Shown: one piece after another, positions 16,741 through 24,826 of the stretch
How the letters are laid out: each line of letters starts with the position of its first letter
Position numbering within the stretch: the first letter of the stretch is position 1
NCBI GenBank assembly: GCA_023382595.1
Contig: JAHDWB010000001.1
Location: 1,054,001-1,118,000, forward strand
Length of the DNA stretch: 64,000 nucleotides
Direction of reading: 5' to 3'
From: Anaerolineales bacterium
GTDB taxonomy: Bacteria; Chloroflexota; Anaerolineae; Anaerolineales; Villigracilaceae
Program-made: the position numbers and the translations under genes
The notes under the pieces: generated by a model
What the model saw: the letters and a program-made list of their open reading frames with translations, nothing else
What the model was told of the DNA's origin: nothing
The model's database searches: none

Positions 16741-17157
16741 TCATTGATCTTCGCGGGTCACGCCATGCGCCAGATATCCAATCGCGCGCACGGTCACCCA
16801 ACGGGTGCGCAAGAGATAACCAGCAGATCGAACTTGTGCAGTGACATAACAGGCAGGGCGCCCTTGATGTCGTCCACAGGAAACGGAGTTGAGCTGCGCG
16901 GATCCCGGTCGCTGTGAATTGAAGTAGGCAGCGGCAATTCCGTGGCCAGCAGTAGTGGCGGTGATGGTTCCATCCGGAAGGACGGTGATCTCCTGCGCGC
17001 CGGCATGGGCGGCCAAATCGGCGGCTGCCACGGTTTCCATCACACGCGCATTGGTCACCATGTAATCGAGGATGCCCAACAGAAAGAGCGACATGATGGG
17101 CATCAGGATGGCAAACAAGGCAACAGATTGACCGCGTTCTTTGAGCGTGATCTTCAT
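16741..17157 (-). CDS. TadG-like pseudopilin-family protein (138 aa)
   Basis: The N-terminus ERGQSVALFAILMPIMSLFLLGILDYMVTNARVMETVAAADLAAHAGA matches the Tad_N/TadG type: a short basic start, one hydrophobic helix, then an Ala-rich helix. ATG at 17157 was chosen because it overlaps the upstream TGA (ATGA). The remainder holds two Cys residues. It probably sits in the membrane as part of a minor pilus or secretion assembly. Confidence 0.72.
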   Translation of the reverse strand: MKITLKERGQSVALFAILMPIMSLFLLGILDYMVTNARVMETVAAADLAAHAGAQEITVLPDGTITATTAGHGIAAAYFNSQRPGSAQLNSVSCGRHQGRPACYVTAQVRSAGYLLRTRWVTVRAIGYLAHGVTREDQ

Positions 17158-17582
17158 CGCCACTTCGCCTTCCAGGTCTCGGAGCGTGAGATGAACCACT
17201 CACTGTTCCATCCGCCTTCACTCAAACCCAGCAGGCCGTCGAACAAGGTCGGCGCTTGAAACGAGACCAGACAGCGCCCTGGCAGCCCCGGGCCACCGGG
17301 CGGTGAGACCTGCACCCGGTATTGCACGCCTGCGGTCGCGGACCAGTCCGCATTCAGAGTCTGCCAGGCGACATTCACCGCATTGCTTCGCGCGCGCGCC
17401 GGGTCGGGCGATTGCGACAGGAACTGTGAACAGGCGTAGGCAGCGGCGGTCGCAGCGGTGCGGGCGCGATGGGTGGGAATCCAGGCAAGCAGACCGAATG
17501 CCATGATGACTGCCATCATCGCGAACAAGACCGTCTCTGCCAGAGCTTGTCCGCATTCGCCCCTGCAAGGATGAACTTTCAT
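17154..17582 (-). CDS. TadE-like protein 2 (142 aa)
   Basis: A short N-terminus with GQALAETVLFAMMAVIMAFGLLAW is the TadE signature: Gly-Gln-x-x-x-Glu before the helix. The rest is extracellular with a Pro/Gly-rich PPGGPGLPGRC segment. It overlaps both neighbours by ATGA, so translation is coupled through the operon. Confidence 0.72.
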   Translation of the reverse strand: MKVHPCRGECGQALAETVLFAMMAVIMAFGLLAWIPTHRARTAATAAAYACSQFLSQSPDPARARSNAVNVAWQTLNADWSATAGVQYRVQVSPPGGPGLPGRCLVSFQAPTLFDGLLGLSEGGWNSEWFISRSETWKAKWR

Positions 17583-17995
17583 TCAAACCCTCCGGCAGGC
17601 GGCGGTCCGGGATAGAAACGCCAGAGACGGAAATTGGTCTCCGCTCGTTGCGCTTCGATCAGGCGGATGCCAAAGATCCAATTGCGCGAGTCCTCCACGC
17701 TGATCAGTGAACGCACCTGACGTGGACCGGTCTGCCCGGCATTGATGCGATCTGCCAAATCCGGCCAGGGGACATTGCTTCGGGCATGCTCGGTGGCGGG
17801 GTTGTTATAGGAACCCGAAGCAACACCCGTGATGAACACGCCCCAGTCCGTGGCGGCGGATCGGAAGGCATAAAACGCGGCGAAGGTCATGCCGAACAGC
17901 AGCAGAATCAGAATCGGCATGACCAGCGCGAACTCCGCCAATGCCTGTCCTGAGCAACGTCGAAGGGCCTGCCCCTTTTCCTTCCAGCGGAACAT
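17579..17995 (-). CDS. TadE-like protein 1 with a small in-frame insertion (138 aa)
   Basis: The TadE signature GQALAEFALVMPILILLLFGM is preceded by an extra, near-duplicate GQALRRCS. The eight-residue insertion comes from about 24 bp that include TTCGAC and GCTCAGG, resembling widespread short palindromic repeats. The downstream signature and helix remain intact, so the protein may still work. The gene begins two bases after the Flp pilin stop codon. Confidence 0.75.
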   Translation of the reverse strand: MFRWKEKGQALRRCSGQALAEFALVMPILILLLFGMTFAAFYAFRSAATDWGVFITGVASGSYNNPATEHARSNVPWPDLADRINAGQTGPRQVRSLISVEDSRNWIFGIRLIEAQRAETNFRLWRFYPGPPPAGGFE

Positions 17996-17997
17996 CT

Positions 17998-18177
17998 CTA
18001 TCCGCCTCGCGCCATGCGCAGGGCTTCGATACCGGCTTCGAAGGCGGCGATCAGTTCATTGCGATAGCGGGCGATCACGGCAATCGCGACCACACCGATG
18101 GCGCCCAGGATCAGGGCGTATTCGGCAAAGTCCTGACCATCCTCTTCGCGGATGAAGCGTTTGAACAAAATGAACAT
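17998..18177 (-). CDS. Flp/Fap-type pilin (59 aa)
   Basis: Encodes a 59-aa protein with KRFIREEDGQDFAEYALILGAIGVVAIAVIA. The G-x-x-FAEYALIL motif and following hydrophobic helix define Flp pilins, which are cleaved before this helix and polymerise into thin pili. AAAGGAG precedes the ATG. It is the first gene of the operon through 14513. The prepilin peptidase and the TadA ATPase are not in this window. Confidence 0.85.
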   Translation of the reverse strand: MFILFKRFIREEDGQDFAEYALILGAIGVVAIAVIARYRNELIAAFEAGIEALRMARGG

Positions 18178-18202
18178 GGAATCTCCTTTTTGAAATGAAA
18201 AT

Positions 18203-18227
18203 CGGCTGACAGTTCAACTGTCAGCCG
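18203..18227. promoter_or_regulatory. 25-bp perfect palindrome between divergent genes
   Basis: Twelve-base arms flank a single central base. It lies 25 bp upstream of the Flp pilin start and 60 bp from the divergent zinc-knuckle gene. On the minus strand it is followed by ATTTTC. It could be an operator for both directions or an attenuator. Confidence 0.55.
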
Positions 18228-18286
18228 ACATCATAGTGAGTCATGCCCTGGGGACATCGCGGCGTGTCGTTAAGGGTTGCAGGGTT

Positions 18287-18556
18287 ATGGAATTCGTTCT
18301 AAACTATTCAGGCATGAACAATTCGCAAAAGGAAGTACGGGTCAATATATCCTTCTGGCGTAATCCCCGATACTGGCTGTATCATCATTGGGCCGCGCTG
18401 TATTCCACCTTCATGGAAAATTTCAACCTCAAGTGGCGTGAACCCTTGCCACCCATTCCCTGTGAGATCTGCGGTGAAACCGGTCATAAAACAAAATATT
18501 GTCCCAATGCGAAGAAAATGGGATTTGAAATCCTCTCCTTCAAACGCTCCGACTGA
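18287..18556 (+). CDS. small zinc-knuckle protein (89 aa)
   Basis: The C-terminal part contains CEICGETGHKTKYC, an exact C-x2-C-x4-H-x4-C zinc knuckle as found in nucleic-acid-binding proteins. The rest is aromatic-rich (FWRNPRYWLYHHWAALYSTF). ATG at 18287 follows AGGG; an internal ATG at 18314 is an alternative. It is the only plus-strand gene inside the minus-strand island. Binding to single-stranded RNA or DNA is inferred from the motif. Such knuckles are uncommon in bacteria. Confidence 0.7.
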   Translation: MEFVLNYSGMNNSQKEVRVNISFWRNPRYWLYHHWAALYSTFMENFNLKWREPLPPIPCEICGETGHKTKYCPNAKKMGFEILSFKRSD

Positions 18557-18575
18557 TACGGGGCGTTTTTGTTTT
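18542..18575 (+). terminator. terminator of the zinc-knuckle gene
   Basis: An imperfect stem (AAACGCTCCG with CGGGGCGTTT) is followed by TTTTTGTTTTT and overlaps the stop codon region. It separates the gene from the convergent LCP pseudogene. Confidence 0.65.
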
Positions 18576-18594
18576 TGGGATCAAGGTGGAAGAG

Positions 18595-19883
18595 TTAATA
18601 CCCATTTGGGACTCTGCCTACCCAATCCTCTCCAAGTCGGATCTCAATATCCACCGTGGACACCGGATCAGGCTGGATCACGATCTGCGGACTCTCCAAT
18701 CCAAACAGATCCTTCAAGTATCGCAAGGCATATAGTTTGGAGGAATACAGGATCACCTTTGTACGACTGGTATATCCGGTCGGCACACCAAACTCCACCA
18801 CTTGCATACCCTGGGAGTTCAGATATGCGGATGTTCGCTGTTCGAGATCAGCAACATAGGTGTTGTTGATTATTCGGATCTTCACCTCCTCGGATTGCAT
18901 CAACGTCATTACATCACCCTGCGCCATTGGACTGAGCGGACCACCAGGGACAAAGATTTCATCCCGCAGGATGCGGATCAGATCCGGAACAGGGCGCAGG
19001 ACATTTGCCGGCACTCCGTTGATGGTTGTATCCGCCGGGATTGCCATTGTGGTATCGATCACGCCCTGGCGGACGTCTTCTACATGGATATCCTTTGCAA
19101 GTACCACCATTCGAAGCGCATCCTCCAGAGGCAGGTTGGTGCAAACCCCGGAGGAAAATCAGGCAGAAAGTTGCGGGGCTTGGAAAATCAGGGAGGTAAA
19201 AATTTCCGGTTCTAGTACCTTATCGCGGATCGCGAGGATGATCTGTTGTTTGCGCCTGGCGCGTCCCACGTCGCCGCCTGAACAGCCTTGCGACTCATGC
19301 CGGCAACACGCATATGCCAGGGCGTGCTTGCCGGTCAGATGTCGGTAATCCCCGGGTTTCAAAAAAACTGATCTGCTCCTTCGCCTTCCAGATCGAGCAC
19401 CATGCGTTCCTCGACATGCACATCGATTCCGCCGATCAGATTGATGAACGACACAAACGTCCCAAAATCCACCTGCACATAGTCATGAATTGGCACGCCG
19501 ATGAATTGCGAGACGGTCTGCATCGCCAGTTGCGGTCCGCCGCCTGGAAGTGTGGCATTTTCGCCAATTGCCCAGGCGGTGTTGATGCGGCTGAATCCTG
19601 CTCCCGGGATATTGACCCACATATCACGCGGGATGGACAACATGCCAGCGGTTTTGGTCACAGGGTCCACGGTCAGAACCATGATCGTATCGGTGCAGGT
19701 AGGGCAGCTTTCGCCTTGTCCATCGTCGCCGCACAAACCAAAGGAAGCGATATTGACCCGGTTGGCGCCGTCCCATCGAGGCAGTTTCATCCCCGACATG
19801 TTTACTTTTATCGATTGCTCCTTTGTTGTTGCCGGGCTGTGTGAGGCAGCCCGACCGGGAGGCGGACGGGTTTTATGATCCAT
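18595..19883 (-). pseudogene. LCP-family (LytR-CpsA-Psr) gene broken by a frameshift and an in-frame stop
   Basis: Three pieces form one LCP protein. 19883-19359 carries LPRWDGANRVNIASFGL, TDTIMVLTVDP, MLSIPRDMW and GFSRINTAW. 19362-19159 carries LTGKHALAYA and GDVGRARRKQQ. 19110-18595 carries the LytR_C domain (VKIRIINNTYVADLEQRT). The first break is one extra T in a seven-T run near 19369; the second is TGA at 19159-19161 in the same frame as the third piece. Intact LCP proteins transfer glycopolymers to the cell wall or modify surface structures. It follows the TadC-like gene. Confidence 0.8.
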
Positions 19884-19885
19884 CG

Positions 19886-20032
19886 CTAGCCCGGCAGGGC
19901 GGTCAGCATCCAGCACAGAGCCAGCTTTCGGACGATGACATAAGCGGCGATCACAGCCAGCATAACAAAGATCCAATAGGCAAGCGAACGCCAGAAGGGA
20001 TGATATAGGTTTGGATAACGCGAGCCTGGCAT
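19886..20032 (-). CDS. 48-aa single-helix membrane peptide
   Basis: ATG at 20032 overlaps the TadC-like gene's TAA (TAATG). The peptide has one hydrophobic helix (YWIFVMLAVIAAYVIV) after an aromatic start and ends at TAG 19886-19888, two bases before the LCP reading frame opens. It may be a separate small protein, or the membrane anchor of the LCP protein cut off by another mutation. LCP proteins normally have such an anchor. Confidence 0.45.
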   Translation of the reverse strand: MPGSRYPNLYHPFWRSLAYWIFVMLAVIAAYVIVRKLALCWMLTALPG

Positions 20033-20925
20033 TACATCAATCCACTTCCCATAAAGGGCGCGACGATCGCCAACACCAGACCCAGCACCGCCATCACGCC
20101 AAACAAGCCGGCGCGCTGGCGTACAAGAGCTGCGCGTTCTTCAGTGGACTCCACCACGGAACGATGCACCGACTCCTGCAAACCCTGCACGCTGGACAAG
20201 ACCGGACGATTGTTGGCGAAGAAATCATAGATGTCACGCAGGAAAAGATTCGCCTCCACATCCTTGGGGTCGGGCAGATGTGCGCGGGTCACGTCGATGG
20301 CTTTGGTAAAGTCCTCCACCTCCATGCGCGCAACAAGCAAGCCCAGCAGATTACAGAACGGACCACCCACAGTCGAGGCGCGACGCAACGCCTCCTGTAC
20401 GCCTACACCAGAAGACAGTAACGAACTCAATACGGACAGCCCGATCAGCATGTTGTTGCGCAATGACTCGGCGCGTTTCTTTGCGAGTGTCTTCAAGCGT
20501 ACATACGGTCGGCGCAGTCCAAGCAGAATGAAGATCATGGCGATCACCGGCGCGGCAGCGAGGATGTTCATCGCTGCCAATGCCCCTGCCAGCATCCCGC
20601 CCACCAGCAGGAAGGTCGAGAAGTCACGGATCGCGGCGGCATAGAATTCTCCGGGGGTGTCGTAGGGATAGCCGGCACGACGAAGCAGGCTGATCACGTC
20701 ACTCATGTTCTTCGCCTGATCCGGATCGAAGCGACCAGGCAATACTGCCACCAACAAAGCCTCCCACGCGGATCTTCTCGCGGAACGCCGTTTGGCTTGG
20801 TGTTGTGAAGTGAAGCTATTCAGGCGGTTGCCCCCAAAGGTGCTGAAGGCATTCTGGAATACATTCAGCAGTTCAAATGCGAGCACGCTCAAACTCAGCG
20901 CGCCCAGGAAAGCTAGTATGGTCAT
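20032..20925 (-). CDS. TadC-like type II secretion F-domain protein (297 aa)
   Basis: Has N-terminal and central membrane helices and a T2SF-type cytosolic helical domain (LLSSGVGVQEALRRASTV.., then VHRSVVESTEERAALVRQRAGLFGVMAVLG). This is the inner-membrane platform family TadB/TadC/GspF, which works with the TadA ATPase to build Flp pili. Only one platform gene is present, while Tad systems normally have two. It is coupled to the upstream gene by TGATG. Confidence 0.75.
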   Translation of the reverse strand: MTILAFLGALSLSVLAFELLNVFQNAFSTFGGNRLNSFTSQHQAKRRSARRSAWEALLVAVLPGRFDPDQAKNMSDVISLLRRAGYPYDTPGEFYAAAIRDFSTFLLVGGMLAGALAAMNILAAAPVIAMIFILLGLRRPYVRLKTLAKKRAESLRNNMLIGLSVLSSLLSSGVGVQEALRRASTVGGPFCNLLGLLVARMEVEDFTKAIDVTRAHLPDPKDVEANLFLRDIYDFFANNRPVLSSVQGLQESVHRSVVESTEERAALVRQRAGLFGVMAVLGLVLAIVAPFMGSGLM

Positions 20926-22052
20926 CAGGATTCTCCTTGGTTGATGTCGAGGCGGAAGTCTAATAACTTCTGCAAGGGGGTCTCGCCCGGCTGTCGCCCG
21001 CGAAACTTCCTCGTGTACAGCCCGCGCCGCAGGGCCTGCATGTGTTGCTCATCTCGGATGACCTGATGCGGCGGGCGCGGCTCGGCAAATCTCAACGCGC
21101 CGCTGCCGGTCTCCCAATTCTCTCCGCCAAAGTCTGCCGGCCAGAGTGGATGGGCGTACATGTCCCAATCCCTCGGTAAACGGTTGTTCTTCCTTGCGCG
21201 ATGCCATCCCCAAAAGGCTTCGAAACGCGGTCCCCATAAGCCCCAGACCAAATCAAGTTGCAACGACTCATCCCGCAACAGGTTCATGGTTTCCGTGCAA
21301 TGATGGCAGATCGGGATGGCGTTTTCCGGTCGCTGGTAACGCCACAAGATCTCCACCGGCGCATTCGGGGCAGGGGTTAGGATTGGTCGCCAGGAAGCGG
21401 ACTTGCCGCAGCGCATACAGTGATTGGGAAACTCGTGCCGCCAGGGGATGCCGGCCACGGAGGCTGCCACGATCTCATCCAGATAAGGCTCCTCGGCTTT
21501 CAGGACGGAGTAGGATAACTTCACCGCGCCATCCGGCAGATTCCACGCCCGCGAAAAATCCAGGATGAACCCGGCGGAACTCACGATCTGCCCGCGTTCC
21601 CAGGCTTCGAACCGGCGTCGTTGGAGTTCGGGTTTGATCTGCCCGCGATGGGCTTCGCGAATGCGGCGAATGTCGGCGACGGCTTCCGCCAGCAGCGCGA
21701 ACAACAGACTGTCCATACGCGTGCTGGCGTCGATTGCCCCGTATTGGGGCAGGTCAGGGGAGAGGGAAAGAATGGTATTCATGTACGGACGGTACTCCAC
21801 CTTCGGTCCGGTCTCGATCACATAGCGGCAGGCGGGCAGCCTCACGAAGCGCCAGCGGGTGATGACTTCATCGAACAGCACCTGTCCTTCCGCGCTGAGC
21901 GCAAGGATGCGCATGGGCGGGCAGAAGAAGGTGTGGAAGGTCCGCGTTCCATCCGTGGGATAGATGAACGCCAGCACCGTGTCACTCAACGACTCCATGA
22001 ACATGGCGCCGGAGGCACGCTGCTGCGAGGTGATCAGAAACTGGATTTGCAT
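20925..22052 (-). CDS. DUF192-like protein with a zinc-finger-like region (375 aa)
   Basis: Residues 10-85 (MFMESLSDTVLAFIYPTDGTRTFHTFFCPPMRILALSAEGQVL.. then PACRYVIE) follow the DUF192 pattern. A central part contains HCMRCGKSA and, about 40 residues later, ICHHCT, a likely four-Cys/His zinc site. ATG at 22052 starts one base after the replication gene's TAA. It sits between a replication gene and a TadC-like gene. The function is unknown; proteins like it are plausible cargo or adaptors of the Tad apparatus. Confidence 0.6.
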   Translation of the reverse strand: MQIQFLITSQQRASGAMFMESLSDTVLAFIYPTDGTRTFHTFFCPPMRILALSAEGQVLFDEVITRWRFVRLPACRYVIETGPKVEYRPYMNTILSLSPDLPQYGAIDASTRMDSLLFALLAEAVADIRRIREAHRGQIKPELQRRRFEAWERGQIVSSAGFILDFSRAWNLPDGAVKLSYSVLKAEEPYLDEIVAASVAGIPWRHEFPNHCMRCGKSASWRPILTPAPNAPVEILWRYQRPENAIPICHHCTETMNLLRDESLQLDLVWGLWGPRFEAFWGWHRARKNNRLPRDWDMYAHPLWPADFGGENWETGSGALRFAEPRPPHQVIRDEQHMQALRRGLYTRKFRGRQPGETPLQKLLDFRLDINQGES

Positions 22053-22053
22053 G

Positions 22054-23991
22054 TTATTCGCTGGCTCCTTCGCCAAAGAGGATTTCACGCACGATGGGCA
22101 GCCTTGGATTGTTGGAGCCCATTGTCTTCTTCCAGGCGTGCGCGAGGGGATGTTCAATTTTTGTGGGCAGTTCATACGCCCGTGCCGGGGTGGAGTCGAT
22201 CAATGCCAGCAACTCCTCCGGTGGCAGATCGGCAAATTGGCGGAATACCCCGCGCGCTTCACGCAGGGGATGTTCGCGCAAGCGGCTGATGGCATAGCCC
22301 AGGGGATCGGAAAGATTCCCACTCCCGGGACTGGCAACGTACAACACCCACGAGACAAAGGCATGCACGGAGGCTTGAACTTCGAGCAGTTCTTTTTGGA
22401 CTTTGGGATGCACATCATTCTGTTGAAGAAGAAGTTCAAGTTCCCAAAAATCAGGAGCGACCGCCTCCGCCGCTTTCGCGCTTTGCGCGAGTTGGGTGGT
22501 GGAAGTGTTTTTCTTGTCGGTGTTTAAGGGGTGTTTAAAAGAGTTTAAATCACTCCCATTTGCGTCCACCATATGACTCCCATTTGCGTCTGCTATTGCT
22601 CCCATTTGCGTCCAGCTACTTGTCCCATCTGCGTCTGCCATATGACTCCCATTTGCGTCCACCCTAATGCTCCCATCTGCGTCCAACGGTTCGTCCAGCA
22701 ATACCCGAAAGGCACGCGGCATGGACTCCACACGCAGGTCGGCGTAGGTCTTTGAATCAGGCAGTTCGATTTCCTGCAGAAAACGGGAAAGGTTGCCCCC
22801 ACGCTGTTGCGAAGTCCAATGCGGCTGAAGCCAGGCTTGCACGGTCTTGTAACGTGTTGAACCGATCTGTTCCGCCATCTCCTGATATCCGCGCTTGAAG
22901 GTCACCGTATCCCGGCGCTCCCCGGTGCGGGTATTGATGAATGCCATATCGCGCGCGACCGTGATCAGCCAGGCCTGCGCGGGCGTCAGGTTGTAGTGGT
23001 GGATGGTCTGCGTGATGAAGTAATGCGGGATGTGAATGTCGCCCAGGCAGTTGATGATCCTGCGATGTAGTTCCTGCGCCAGACGCTCGATTTCTGGTGA
23101 AAAGGTTTGACCTGTTTCCAGCTTCACCATATCCATTACCGTGCTCAATGGGGGATGGGATAACTTCTCATCCATCGGATCAAGAAGTTCCATGACATCC
23201 TCGACCGCCAGCATTTCCTGTAAGGCGCTGGTAATGGAACTGTGTTTTTCGATCAACGCTTTCAACCGCAGATGAACCGCAATGGCGTCGGCACGTGTCA
23301 GGCGCGGGGTCATGAAGACCTGGTAACGGATCGGTGCGCGATGCGGGCGTCCGTCCCGTCCGCGCCGGAAGCGGCGTGTGTCTGGGGAATCGACCCGTTG
23401 CACGAGTCCGGTCAGGTGTCCCTGAATGCCAGTGTGTTTCAATAACCGCCAGAAAGCGCCATTGCTCATGGCGCTAAACCGCCTCACTTCATGGCTGTGT
23501 AGTGGTTTTCCAGATGCATTTTGCTGTTCCTGCACCCTCCACGCCGCTTGATGGAAACCAACATACAACCAGATTGCTTTCGGTCCAATCTCCATCCCCA
23601 GTCGGCGCAGGTAGCCCTTCACCACAACCTGCTTGTGAGGCTGGACGATGCGGTCATAATCCAGCCACTGCACAGGCTCGATGTTTATTTCCGGTTCTTC
23701 TATTTCCTCCGCTTCGGTTTCCATTTCCATCTCTGCCTGTGACTCATCGCCAACGACGAACTTCACAGAGACGGAACGATTCAACACGCCGACCAGCAAT
23801 CGCTGCACTGTGCTGGTCAGGCGCGACTCCAGCCAGTCACGGGCATAGGCATTGCGTGTGGAAACAAGCAGCACATCGTTTTTCAATTCCAACGCAACCG
23901 TACCCAGCACCCAGGTTTCATACGAGGCGCGCGGCATGTCCATCTGCAATTGAGCCAGCACGGAACTCCAGGCCTGTTGAAGGTCTGTCAT
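22054..23991 (-). CDS. replication initiator-like protein with a DnaA N-terminal domain (645 aa)
   Basis: Residues 1-75 (LQQAWSSVLAQLQMDMPRASYETWVLGTVAL.., RNAYARDWLESRL) match DnaA domain I. An acidic linker follows, then a large helical region with helix-turn-helix-like segments (MSNGAFWRLLKHTGIQ; YQEMAEQIGSTRYKTVQAWL). The AAA+ core of DnaA is missing. The coding sequence contains six iteron-like repeats. The ATG at 23991 has GGGAGGTG before it. It resembles plasmid or phage initiators that borrow the DnaA helicase-loading domain. ParA/partner genes lie upstream. Confidence 0.62.
   Translation of the reverse strand: MTDLQQAWSSVLAQLQMDMPRASYETWVLGTVALELKNDVLLVSTRNAYARDWLESRLTSTVQRLLVGVLNRSVSVKFVVGDESQAEMEMETEAEEIEEPEINIEPVQWLDYDRIVQPHKQVVVKGYLRRLGMEIGPKAIWLYVGFHQAAWRVQEQQNASGKPLHSHEVRRFSAMSNGAFWRLLKHTGIQGHLTGLVQRVDSPDTRRFRRGRDGRPHRAPIRYQVFMTPRLTRADAIAVHLRLKALIEKHSSITSALQEMLAVEDVMELLDPMDEKLSHPPLSTVMDMVKLETGQTFSPEIERLAQELHRRIINCLGDIHIPHYFITQTIHHYNLTPAQAWLITVARDMAFINTRTGERRDTVTFKRGYQEMAEQIGSTRYKTVQAWLQPHWTSQQRGGNLSRFLQEIELPDSKTYADLRVESMPRAFRVLLDEPLDADGSIRVDANGSHMADADGTSSWTQMGAIADANGSHMVDANGSDLNSFKHPLNTDKKNTSTTQLAQSAKAAEAVAPDFWELELLLQQNDVHPKVQKELLEVQASVHAFVSWVLYVASPGSGNLSDPLGYAISRLREHPLREARGVFRQFADLPPEELLALIDSTPARAYELPTKIEHPLAHAWKKTMGSNNPRLPIVREILFGEGASE
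22553..22683 (-). repeat. six iteron-like repeats inside the replication gene
   Basis: The plus-strand motif CTCCCATTTGCGTC or a one- or two-base variant starts at 22553, 22577, 22599, 22622, 22646 and 22670. Spacing is 22-24 bp, about two helical turns. The repeats encode a degenerate DANGS-type peptide. The arrangement matches initiator-binding iterons of plasmid origins. Confidence 0.72.
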
Positions 23992-24051
23992 GCAACACCT
24001 CCCTGAAAAACAAGCCTGTTTTTTTCCACAGGTCTCCCAGACCGTTCGCAC

Positions 24052-24211
24052 AGGAATTCATGCATCCCAGCCCTTCCTGTGTGTTCAACGTGGGCGGCAG
24101 CGCAGGCGGATGCGTGGGCGGCGCGTGGACAGGACGCAGGCGGCACGTTGTCCATGCCGCCTGCGTCCTTCATCTCATTCCATTGAAAAAGGTTTTTTTG
24201 GTGGAACGTCA
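24052..24211. other. spacer with a 14-bp perfect hairpin
   Basis: Between the replication gene and the RHH-like gene, arms at 24132-24145 and 24155-24168 are perfect complements with a 9-base loop. There is no T run. It could be an attenuator, an origin structure or a partition site. Nothing else was seen. Confidence 0.5.
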
Positions 24212-24817
24212 TCATTTTCCTTTGTTCGCTAAAGTGAATGTGGTGGATTTCGGTTTGGGTTCAAGCACCAACAATCCGGTTTCATACGCGTTCAGACCAA
24301 AGCGCAGCAGGGCTGTGATCAATTCTCCGATGGGTACATGCAAGCCATCCTCGGATGCCAGCGCCGTCAGTTCCTGTTTGAGTTCAGGAGAGAAACCGCG
24401 CCAGGTGGTGATGACCTTCCACAAGGCTTCCGGTCGTTTATGTTTGGCAGTACGTCGAGGTCTGTTGATCGAATGTGAGGAGCTGCTTTGTGGGAAGAGC
24501 GTCATGCGCATGCGTTCCGGATTGGGTCGCGGATGGAGATCAAAATCCCCGCGTTCATAGGAACGCAGGGCGTAGTCGAGCACTGCACAGGCCACCTCAC
24601 CTGCGGGAACCAGCAGGTCATCAGCAATTGCCTTGACCTTCAATGCCAGTTTGGGATCGATGCCGCGATAGACCACCTTGCGGCTCTGTTGTCCTTTTTC
24701 CCACTGCCGGTTGCGCTTGCGCGGGGCAGCCACGCGCAGGGAGTCGTAGAGATTGGGAACTGCCGGGACGGTTGGAGCAGGCTCGGCAGTCTCAAAGGGA
24801 TCGCGTCGTTGATTCAT
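24212..24817 (-). CDS. tandem two-domain DNA-binding-like partner of ParA (201 aa)
   Basis: Two copies of a similar 50-residue module occur, at about 48-100 (RGIDPKLALKVKAIADDL.., LDYALRSYERGDFDLHPRP) and 140-195 (RGFSPELKQELTALASED.., LLRFGLNAYETGLLVLEPKP). Each looks like a strand followed by two helices, as in ribbon-helix-helix folds. The N-terminus is disordered and Pro-rich. GGAGGCGGAG precedes the ATG. It lies 9 bp after parA and may be its centromere-binding partner. The family is not named. Confidence 0.6.
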   Translation of the reverse strand: MNQRRDPFETAEPAPTVPAVPNLYDSLRVAAPRKRNRQWEKGQQSRKVVYRGIDPKLALKVKAIADDLLVPAGEVACAVLDYALRSYERGDFDLHPRPNPERMRMTLFPQSSSSHSINRPRRTAKHKRPEALWKVITTWRGFSPELKQELTALASEDGLHVPIGELITALLRFGLNAYETGLLVLEPKPKSTTFTLANKGK

Positions 24818-24826
24818 CTCCGCCTC

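Noticed and set aside
22553-22683. CRISPR-like array
   Set aside because: Repeats are 14 bp with 8-10 bp gaps, lie within a coding sequence and have no cas genes nearby. Iterons fit better.
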